64,000 bases of DNA from Kutzneria sp. CA-103260 (GTDB lineage: Bacteria; Actinomycetota; Actinomycetes; Mycobacteriales; Pseudonocardiaceae): NCBI RefSeq assembly GCF_018263855.1, contig NZ_CP073318.1, positions 558,001 through 622,000 of the forward strand, read 5' to 3'. Each line of letters opens with the position of its first letter. Position 1 is the stretch's first letter. Positions 63,601 through 64,000 of the stretch are shown here, in pieces. A program made the position numbers and the translations under genes. The notes beneath the pieces were generated by a model. That model saw only the letters and a program-made list of their open reading frames with translations, did not search any database and was not told the DNA's origin.

Positions 63601-64000
63601 TTCGACGGCGGCCACGTCAAGGGCGCGCCGACGGCCTCGATCGGCGCGCAGTACGGCTACCAGCGCTCGCACTCCACCGAGGCCGGCCCGTCGACCGGGC
63701 ACAAGCTGTCCACCGGCGGCAGCGAGGACGTGCACGGCTTCAAGGCCAAGGTGCACTACGAGGTCACCGTCAACGACCACAGCCGCGTGCGGTCGTGGAT
63801 CCGCCGGATCACCCCCGGCACGCCCGGCCAGCACGTGCCCGAAGTGCACAACAACCCGCACGTGGCCCGGCCCGGCGGCCTCAGCCGGCCGCCGCGCGGC
63901 GAGGTCACGGTGATGGTGCCGGAGAGCCTGACCCGCAGCACCGCGGCGGCCCCCCACGTCGACAACCACGTCACCACGCGGATGGACACGCCGCCGTCGA
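41779..64000 (+). CDS. giant mosaic T7SS effector-like protein, 3' end beyond the window
   Basis: One frame runs from ATG 41779 to the window edge without a stop: at least 7407 codons, roughly 800 kDa. GAAGGA precedes the start. The order is: WXG/CpnT-type N-terminus and hydrophobic Gly-rich segment; Pro/Gln/His-rich linker; NT1, MP1, helical linker, ART1, ART2; NT2, MP2, helical linker; NT3; an unclassified domain; coiled coil and four helical repeats; ART3, MP3, helical linker, ART4, ART5; beta-rich tail. NT is a GlnD-like nucleotidyltransferase, MP a snapalysin-like zinc protease and ART an ADP-ribosyltransferase-like fold. All three NT and three MP copies keep their catalytic motifs. Position and N-terminus suggest export by the adjacent T7SS. 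Target, processing and immunity are unknown. Confidence 0.9.
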   Translation, partial: MSLEMPSELDWLFKIVAGQAWPKGDEDKLRALGRAWTEFSNSIQEISGEFEPLFNLVTGNLSGQPAEAFAQFVTQMHKQLPALVDAGKQITQLSNKTAQQTEYSKYMIIGQLVLLAAELAWAAANAFWTFGASEALVPGFIAATRLTVTMILRRLAMAILMGVVSQVALDVAIQTIQAIKAKLNGDDFSWNWANTGSAAEMGAIGGALGGGIGMGLNKFKTTGFGDKFIGQLITGGATGLGMTEISNLMNGDDANLGYGLTSGLAGALGGGGRRGHGGGSPHMGDIHVGDVNTPKFDTGDFNKPNTSSDFTPPDTHSEDFNSGNGNGNHSGLEGLEGPPPNVGGNNFLNTGGGNSNSHDSEGAPPPASSSGSQNVPPPAENSGSQNNSGAPNNVPPPVESSGSQGTPPPVQQHQEAAPPPPVQQGQDAPPPQAPSRGGQGNSSSTPPPSRGSNTPPAQQSAPPRGQGSQTPPQSHEAPPQTHEQPPVQQSTETSAPPPVQHTQTPPPEQAAPPVQHQTPPVEHSAPPVQHAAPPVQHSAPPVQHSAPPVQHSAPPVQHEAPPVQQSAPPVQHSTPPAEHAAPPAEHQNTPVEQHQTPPLAQQHHDDSTVQQHSSDTNTGNLGGMRTANTTTSSDTGGGPVRAPQEQPHTQQPQQSAPPPMMGGQHDGPVTDNRGNNTNTGGERGVGNTPPPSRGTTNSPTQPSATPPPRGSDRPVTVDHTPKTDAPKISTESNLPKDSAPTTTHDNTTTHEPVTQHEPQVQQPLTQQAPPTPHEPPAQHTPPAEHTPVVDNTPVANHTPPVENAPVVNHAPPVDHTPAAPTPHETSTTQPVPHNETPIPHETETPQQNPVVPPPMGVGGDHHGAPSNNTRSTPERETASPTPNRSQPSDNRPNTRGNDKTDTGPKGRSDQNRTVPPPRPKTESVDLHNEPNPVTSRPAPVFDREGDGNPPATHTPAAQTPATHTPAAQTPAPHAPSTSHEPSTSHDQPAHDNNTGHHDDGPPAPPHITPKLAERTMPEDMYTPGERKMVDQMADGFADKAGKWGDAAGIDLAKHLADRLGDEGSKDLAAKMAHKDIDPEIRKQYADELGKRLVAQHLADVHQTAEDLATRMKATSDTAKALAGGNSKLDGPTARAVSDHVVNSADRVVAEAVKQAVRMVGAPDHPWSVVAVGSYGRKELGPASDLDFSVVGDVPPGSREHAHLQLIKDTTSDLLNLGREHLMADPNERSPHGKSLFEADTLWLDTHADARPGPVANTSRRMPGDAPNSGVVYDSRPIHVDGVPNVDNSHGTPVHDQMKNAIGTVDRNDRENVRDGLRDNLHDFRKPVDWTKDVNVKDRFQRALTLGTRGLAVDSGITHHTNTIDRVNALEHQGTLPPALAKDVRDAMDKVSALRQRMHSAYGGEKDTFRVPPPKGRFSFGKSPNDESKIENNTYVLSHGEAADIQKVHDTTQRYMDFLNQHVRTELPPESRSAPAIDHTPHDSNTTLHGNTNETPHTSSTPHDSNTNDAPRTGDTTHGGNTSPHSNTNDASHTNDSTQHSDPAPHTGDTLHTGDGESSTHTPPATHSGPRKPDHLSEQEWNKQYNEGRDRAPHRTVNLDDPDVKRNVPRTHGDGRPAELSRVDGKIHYDVRRMEVEPGRWVQEHTVKFHIDKGPGVNDTHIENFKQRVQDGVDKAFNNQHKLPNSGDELHVRVEFHDDPKGAHETIRVDHDGPVNQHRFPLNATDREFAHEVGHYVGLPDRYNDKAPSPDNSNRIAGKDDNVRVLNSDDGRRAKSLDGGRHDLRNRIDDGKSPMGDGLANPNSRYQPKDIKGIEDVAHDHAALPDTSHDMFTGKQPVPDGLHHKENTPPRTEEPTPHAAEPTPHSPAPGSGVGRSFASHLNDHLGTEHSSRDVWKRTADEVRNDPERYLPGANQKSRDDVANRIESGNHWDSQHIDVANKAAKNAFGAHDFEGHPVGGGKPHESGPATREDRHGLFDSIKNAFNPPEHIDLGGGHTFNSHRVGGFHKLDDHNVFISSHLIDGKDPRDAAIVYDQVKQYLGNDGLTLHRGISAWHPTWHQVEGGEIPPLGSGEHPDFSTRDTKYVPFTADHNVAMGAAMGHKGMGEGDDRRFVPGYDPNNPAHPVGMVVTKKVSANNGDEIAFINSGETQLGGPIHDYDAKHFHMGTPAHAVFGGKDDGSTLGSFMPGKPSDQEIQTYKNEHGGLRNDPNAPGSRPAPWWDKIKNAVAGPETVQLDLEHNTLDAHDVGGFYKLNDHDVYISKDLLEQNADHRDQEIVFKQVDDYLKGGLKLYRGISSWHPTWSQVERGEIPSLGNGERPDFSTRDTRFVPFSADRTVAAAAAMGHKGMGEGDDRRFVPGYDPRDNNHPVGMVLTKTVSAHDGDSVAFINPTETQVGGPVRHDGAEVFHMDTPMSQVFGDPRMNTRLGDDMPPKPSQQEIDDYIHEHGGLRNDPNPVTSRPAPVFDREGDGNPPAQHTPAQHTPAPAQHTPAPAQHTPATSHDGSASHVPLTHQPTEHGPSTSHDPSTSHDQNTHDNTGQHHDGPPPAAPPITRPLAERTMPEGMYTDGQRRLVDQMTNSFADKAGKWGDAAGIDLAKHLADKVGDEGSKDLAAKMAHPGIDEGVRQQYASELGKRLVSHHLADVHQTAEDLATRMKFTSDTAKTMAHGNTKLDGPTARAVSDHVVNSADRVVAEAVKQAVKMVGAPDHPWSVVAVGSYGRRELGPASDLDFAIVGDVPPGSREHAHLELLKDTTSDLLNLGREHLMSDPNERSPHGKSLFEADPLWLDTQADARPEQVANTSRRMPGDTPKAGVVYDSRPVHVDGVPNVDNSHGTPVHDRMKNAVGNVDRNDRENVREGLRDNLHDFRKPVDWTRSVNVKQQFQRALTLGTRALAVDSGITHHTNTIDRVTALEHQGTLPPALARDVRDAMDKVSALRQRMHSAYGGEKDTFTMPPPKPRFSFGKSPNDTSKIENNTYVLSHGEAADIQKVHDTTQRYMDFLNTHARTQLPPESRSAPAIDHTGDTPHDSNTVSHNNTNDTTHHSDTTPHTGDGEPSTHTPPATHTGPRKPEGMTQREWNKQYNEGRDIAPHRTVNLDDPDVKRNVPRTHDDGRPAQLSHVNGKIHYDVRRMEVEPGRWVQEHTVKLHLAKGPNVDHTQIEALKQRVQDGVDKAFNNQHKLPNSGDELHVRVEFHDDPRQAHESIHVNQDGAVNQHRWPLNATDREFAHEVGHFLGLPDRYNDRAATPDNPNRIAGKDDNVRVLNSDDGRRAKSLDGGRHDLRNRIDDGKSPMGDGLANPNSRYQPKDIKGIEDVAHDHAALPDTSHDMFTGERDVPEGLHQKDNPPPKIADDTVHIGPKPGQGVAKSFASMLNHHLGEAHDSRNVWQRTADEIRNDPERYLPGANEKARSDFADRIESGDRWLPEHVAAANKAAPHAFHTDNFDGHPLEHHAHRGDDQPHPHQPEQIESRPAKLSETTMPEDMYTGGERKLVDRITDDFANNVGKYHDPASVDLARHLAERMDDQHAKDLAQKLGRDDLTTAERHQTAGELGNRLVVAHLHDVLNSAEDLANRMEAASASARRAVETNTGLDHDISRATSDLVLASADNIVGEAAKTAAKMIGEPDHPWSVVAVGSYGRRELGPASDLDFAIVGDVQPGSREHQHLQLMQSLTEDMLNLGRERYISKLPRSTGDEKVLFEADTLWLPIHQDARPDAVATRSMNQPSGAPNFGVIYDSRVVPVDGMNHADRTGHTPAFDAMKTAYANVPDNVRHEVRDSLAERANTRPREMPAGPANIKDQFLRSLTMGTRWLAVHSGITEHSNTIDRVNELERRGVVPSDLAHDVRNAMNDVTAIRQRMHGKFGVENDNYRLPPAQSKWNPIRTNHESRVDGDTYVLSSHEANQLRQAHDTVQRYQQHMRDHLNQQQDEGRAAPVFDRNADEPTYRVPGAFDDEPVGGHHVEEEAPPAPPKQPHQSTLDGGLVESILRSSAMQHAPVEHASPFGSHEAVNTTTDAVVHHIEQNPQQHEYEGLDHQSLSRWAADHVDQRTLEKFAPDLEPRQQGLTDEAKLEQWRSNLADDLATPSARRWQTVRGMMDGPDLTSGDHDIVDHITRSVVDHGAMPTSADLVGKGVQTPSWHNSRVGQHLPDAVANAMGAHVVVDHNGVQTHHGPETGPQVEIQSHDGRYSALGEQTPKEILDGMQAWLSGRNTDQVSHHVEDVSYGNDRSTYDHARQTQILKRAANHPDGPSGYTKVLQDRAANLQHRISEAKSKGTWKPKALRNAADEAAETQRKTQIAGLEGRLRTTNQELAHLAANQGQANMMHAVDHYVAGPNADGLRKLGYPALRQLDEHLGRQVELAERAGFDPSDLRKLHERVQNEPTVRRAWGQVALQGVDGLKAALDKAKQSVEDYRLGFEERESLSHRLTHMFEPAEDLAPHRAAEAEAKAVVKEIEHALSLAEHDDYRDRFADASRMGDRIQRLDRLSQRLKEGQQRRAEREERMHEERLRRFAEERARLEAQEPELRPHDVDERPVLTEDEDHAAFKASLHGMSADQLRAQAEHWRGNQERTDEIARMSRYQEDGLEQHLSDLTRDVDETRKQVDDLRQTTDVVPDASTSGRAQAQHREEQERLAQHERELTAELKRLESERTDALTAYALRQPADPKAPGWGKMSRDDLITVEDHLNNLMHDARLGGHPTERLYGVYNQVRELGISGSAPEHSLFDGAANDTGHHESGPFMRPESLPHNGTPGVDHLMPGSIGAVHEERSLRSFEASLYGLDHRSLSDLRQTYADDPERSAAVQRMIDLDRQSARPEVLDNQVRAVERGLADAKALRDGHANPGPTANRWVQQHEERLAEVRNDRATAITMQALRHPADPTAPVWRDLSDDDLKTVHDHVQQQIEHAQQGGHPTEHLQKFVDFTGQMRGERGYDDLHPAHDAEPTPAPEPKPQPFMRPGPSTRADGQDMNMVVPGGFAPVHEGTPIRSFEASLHGLDRDSLNDMRQMHANDPERLAAVQRMIDISRVAGSPDLFERRVRAAEESLADAKARRDQNAAPSRLPDAFRSKASREQQEAQRRADDRQVQNLENRLAQLRSDRDAAITMHALRQEDDPTGYGWRGYSDADLATVHHNVREQIEPARQGGHSTEHLQKFVDFTEQLGRDRGIDDLSALHDNTGHHEPGQHEPGHEPAPARHVEQRPQPFMRSEQPTRSAAPDMDMVVPGGFGPVHEGTPIRSFEASLYGLDTKTLTDMRQTYERDPERSAAIQKMIEASQHAARPDIVDQRVRGVENRLAEATAQRDRRNVTDLFRTGEQANRRQAADRDVQRLENRLAQLREERDTAITLHAMRQEDDPTAHIWRGYSDHDLQTVHDRVQEQIEHARQGGHPTEHLQKFVDFTQRLRDSRADEHRSEGRPGPWWERATNALSSLTGPPTFDLDLGNGHHVDAHDVGGFYKVKDRDIFISSHLLDDRVSEAEQRQVLEQVHQYMTTGLTLHRGIAAFHQTWHAVENGEIPPRGTENRPTFDTDQSRFVPFSESFDIAAGVAVGNSNMGPGDQRQFIHGYDPSDPNQPVGKVLTKTVSFANGDAIAFMNPGETMIGGPVRDYETTTFRMNTPASAALGPDVHGPLSAIVPRRPTPEEVDAYINQYGALRHDPDHPQTLPERNAPQFEHTTEVPAPHTETPPPATHSGPRKPGHLSGQEWHRQYNEGRDRAPHRTVRLDDPDVIRKVPRTHDDGRPADLSKVDGKIHYDVRRMEVEPGRWVQEHTVKLHLDKGPGVDQSHLDALKQRIQDGVDKAFNNQHKLPNSGDELHVRVEFHDDPAAAHESIKVNHSGAVNQHRFPLDATDREYAHEIGHYLGLPDRYNDTARSEGNPNRIAGKDDNVRVLNSDDGRRAKSLDGGRHDLRNRIDDGKSPMGDGLANPNSRYQPRDIKGIEDVAHDHAAVPDTTHGMFSGEHEVPRGLHAEPLPAEPQIQRHLYTGSGVGRSFASRVNEHLGAEHQSRDVWKQVADEVRNDPERYLPGVDQRTRDDIANRIESGNHWDARHVEVANKAVPHAFHTENFDEHPVGSGQHQDHGPATHEDRRGFFDKIKNAFAPEPEPEHIDLGNGHTFDAHRVGGFHKLVGQDVFISSELVDGRNPGDAALVHEQVHQYLTNGITLHRGIAAWHPTWHHVLGGEIPPLGTREHPDFSTWDTRYVPFTADRNTAVGAAMSQRGMHGTADDRRFVHGYDPTDPAHPVGMVLSKRVTQGDGHAIAFINSSETQLGGPLHDFDAATLHMGTPLSHVFGGEDDGHTLADHMPARPNQQQVADYVAEHGALRHDPNEPGWQRPAPSWLNKAIGAVTGQQTPPPLVEHTANGVTLHLGPHDLPAHEVGNFYKLNEHEAFISKDLFRDDADPQDRADIFGQVDQYLTNGLRLQRGIPAWHPTWHTVEEGVIPPLGMEDHPNFDTRESRFVPFTTERNIAGGAAISKTGMGEGDDIKFVPGYDPADNHFPVGMILHKTVSADNGDAVAFLVPGETQVGGPIQNYGAERITMDTPLSRVYDDPALTDRLGDSMPAKPTQGQIDDYVREHGGLRNDQSTVTTSRPAPVFDRHGIVGESEAGPSNHRNALRLDEQDHHNDTTQDHPRQPLQRPQRAPRLPAFEPLDAIREHDEPEPYDHTQLSSYVHDGDSLGLGKLIDGDRLAHQTQQAVLEQLPHTVGERAGAQGLDAIHHVVTQDFDSLHGDGRKFEIRVGDKVYEATVKARTDLTDAQHTTEENRGLERSGGTDRSTSESTTKTKQHDLAMGVSAGNGIGGGNVFGSILHAAPSVTLESGHGAGHSVSISHTGSDVVQGKATLEISVTDKHGVNTNPAGSVSFEHEATLAFPHETNTPSHDTTPRPVRLDGLGVFGAESVHGIGEAFDKVAADLHPKITEIGSPGRKVLQQFVSAGNVKDNLPAMAKDWIYSPDLISSDGSRIGAVRMRIEPADAALESSAGGYKIGSTLSGSGGPGRSNTSTTGGELWLGGSAAGIADPTHSIAAGASLTTAFSKTDSLGTKVGDAAKWQSVLESEGVSGLYKMGFRLHMQVIGHNPVTVHDASAHVRMSGLEAHNAGLVVPNGAHGQFEPTPQAQHAPSYLASGKSLGLAKVFHLSGGDEVRERVEDTLRNNEELKDLAPDFGGDKLTGASRGDTALAAANRRELDTKLSDEHLKANMNSMLGDGMKIRLKKPGLFFNRYVTVTVKARLTDMQHLGKAPDHAVSGSGATSTKLGVSGTSKKGVTVYADGRVTTPFDGGHVKGAPTASIGAQYGYQRSHSTEAGPSTGHKLSTGGSEDVHGFKAKVHYEVTVNDHSRVRSWIRRITPGTPGQHVPEVHNNPHVARPGGLSRPPRGEVTVMVPESLTRSTAAAPHVDNHVTTRMDTPPS
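42817..44790 (+). repeat. giant protein: Pro/Gln/His-rich linker
   Basis: About 650 residues of low-complexity sequence with units such as APPVQHS and TPPVEHTP. It is probably an extended flexible arm between the secretion domain and the catalytic modules. Similar His/Thr-rich stretches recur at 46200-46480 and 49190-49420. Confidence 0.8.
44809..46170 (+). other. giant protein: nucleotidyltransferase module NT1
   Basis: A helical preface (TMPEDMYTPGERKMVDQM) leads to GSYGRKELGPASDLDF, the GlnD/DUF294 nucleotidyltransferase signature (Asp 1184 and 1186). A helical bundle with KVSALRQRMHSAY closes the module, as in PII-uridylyltransferase-like proteins. Catalytic motifs are intact. Confidence 0.75.
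46483..47280 (+). other. giant protein: snapalysin-like protease domain MP1
   Basis: FAHEVGHYVGLPDRY (His 1730) is HExxHxxGxxD, the zinc site of snapalysin-type metzincins with Asp as third ligand. SPMGDG about 50 residues later fits the Met-turn. All expected residues are present. Confidence 0.75.
47383..47640 (+). other. giant protein: helical linker L1
   Basis: About 86 residues (GRSFASHLNDHLG, then NDPERYLPG and ANRIESGNHW). Related copies lie at 51847-52128 and 59725-59990, each directly after a protease domain. Confidence 0.75.
47740..48400 (+). other. giant protein: ART-like domain ART1
   Basis: LTLHRGIS (Arg 2048), FSTRDTKYVPFT and SGETQLGG fit the Arg, Ser/Thr and Glu motifs of R-S-E ADP-ribosyltransferases. 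Fold assignment is by motif order, not by detectable identity. Confidence 0.5.
48466..49128 (+). other. giant protein: ART-like domain ART2
   Basis: A tandem relative of ART1: LKLYRGIS (Arg 2292), FSTRDTRFVPFS and TETQVGG. It ends GGLRNDPN, like ART1 and ART5. Confidence 0.5.
49438..50805 (+). other. giant protein: nucleotidyltransferase module NT2
   Basis: A close copy of NT1: GSYGRRELGPASDLDF with Asp 2727 and 2729, the same helical preface and the same closing bundle. The preceding linker (VTSRPAPVFDREGDG) also copies the one ahead of NT1. Confidence 0.75.
50965..51780 (+). other. giant protein: snapalysin-like protease domain MP2
   Basis: FAHEVGHFLGLPDRY (His 3228) and SPMGDG are intact. 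The DNA around 51540-51720 is almost identical to 47041-47220 even at third codon positions. Confidence 0.75.
51847..52128 (+). other. giant protein: helical linker L2
   Basis: AKSFASMLNHHLG, NDPERYLPG and DRIESGDRW mark a second copy of the linker. Here it runs into NT3 rather than into ART domains. Confidence 0.7.
52189..53560 (+). other. giant protein: nucleotidyltransferase module NT3
   Basis: GSYGRRELGPASDLDF again (Asp 3647 and 3649), but the flanks have diverged (NNVGKYHDPASVDLARHL, MHGKFGVENDNYR). It is the oldest-looking copy, with motifs intact. Confidence 0.75.
53701..54450 (+). other. giant protein: unclassified domain, weakly peptidase-like
   Basis: About 250 residues. The end (GAHVVVDHNGVQTHHGPE, then DGRYSAL) resembles the last strand of OTU/papain-type peptidases, where a His is expected in place of the Arg of DGRYSAL. 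An inactive relative or an unrelated domain are both possible. Confidence 0.25.
54460..58010 (+). repeat. giant protein: coiled coil and four helical repeats
   Basis: After about 310 residues of charged coiled coil come four related units starting at 55405, 56098, 56740 and 57490. Each begins like RSFEASLYGLD and each closes with a segment like GGHPTEHLQKFVDF. Unit length is roughly 210-250 residues. The region looks like a rigid rod or spacer. Confidence 0.75.
58075..58740 (+). other. giant protein: ART-like domain ART3
   Basis: LTLHRGIA (Arg 5498), FDTDQSRFVPFS and GETMIGG. It is the most divergent ART copy and precedes MP3 rather than following a protease. Confidence 0.45.
58846..59660 (+). 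other. giant protein: snapalysin-like protease domain MP3
   Basis: YAHEIGHYLGLPDRY (His 5854) and SPMGDG are intact. The region from GKDDNVRVLN to NSRYQP is the same in all three proteases. Confidence 0.75.
59725..59990 (+). other. giant protein: helical linker L3
   Basis: GRSFASRVNEHLG, NDPERYLPG and ANRIESGNHW: the third copy, followed by ART4 in the same order as L1-ART1. Confidence 0.7.
60094..60760 (+). other. giant protein: ART-like domain ART4
   Basis: ITLHRGIA (Arg 6164), FSTWDTRYVPFT and SETQLGG. Closest in sequence to ART1. Confidence 0.5.
60829..61500 (+). other. giant protein: ART-like domain ART5
   Basis: LRLQRGIP (Arg 6422), FDTRESRFVPFT and GETQVGG. Closest to ART2, so ART4-ART5 mirrors ART1-ART2. 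Confidence 0.5.
61780..64000 (+). other. giant protein: beta-rich tail, continuing past the window
   Basis: About 740 residues with alternating beta-type sequence (FEIRVGDKVYEATVKA, SHTGSDVVQGKATLEISVT, KAKVHYEVTVNDHSRV) and Ser/Gly/Thr loops. No enzyme motif is visible. It could be a repeated adhesive or translocation region. The terminal toxin domain and any immunity gene would lie further right. Confidence 0.6.

Overview
The window is high-GC actinomycete DNA with G/C-ending codons throughout. A mycothiol ligase (mshC), a DUF222/HNH protein, an apparent IdeR/DtxR iron box and a type VII secretion (T7SS/ESX) locus place it in the Actinomycetota. The style fits the Pseudonocardiaceae, but the genus is inference. 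No tRNA, rRNA, CRISPR array or insertion sequence was seen.

Region 1 (1-10.1 kb) is mostly housekeeping. It holds a 5'-truncated secreted-peptidase-type hydrolase, a nucleotidyltransferase, a MoxR-type AAA+ ATPase coupled to a VWA protein, an FBP zinc-finger protein, a dienelactone hydrolase, a polytopic membrane protein and mshC. Region 2 (10.1-21.0 kb) is accessory. It holds a DUF222/HNH gene with a probable frameshift, an SDR-MFS pair divergent from a TetR regulator with three operator-like sites, a DUF1540 protein behind an iron box, two methyltransferases, an FAD monooxygenase, a stand-alone P-loop ATPase, a phospholipase-D-like protein and the remains of a PadR regulator cut off at a dispersed intergenic repeat.

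Region 3 (21.6-41.8 kb) is a T7SS locus read left to right: a fused three-ATPase EccC, EccD, EccB, a 1025-residue protein ending in an ADP-ribosyltransferase-like domain, a beta-helix/EccA-type AAA+ fusion, two small Esx proteins, a small helical secretion-associated protein, a PPE-like Gly/Asn-rich protein, a YbaB-like protein and a WXG-type protein with a perfect 45-bp tandem repeat. EccE and the mycosin protease are not in the window.

Region 4 (41.8 kb to the window edge) is one uninterrupted reading frame of at least 7407 codons. I translated it in frame and found no stop. It begins with a WXG/CpnT-type T7SS-substrate domain and a Pro/His-rich linker. It continues as a mosaic of three GlnD-like nucleotidyltransferase modules, three snapalysin-like zinc-protease domains, five ADP-ribosyltransferase-like domains, four helical repeats and a beta-rich tail. 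Its position directly after the secretion genes suggests a giant T7SS effector or surface protein with several catalytic activities in one chain. This is the most interesting object in the window.
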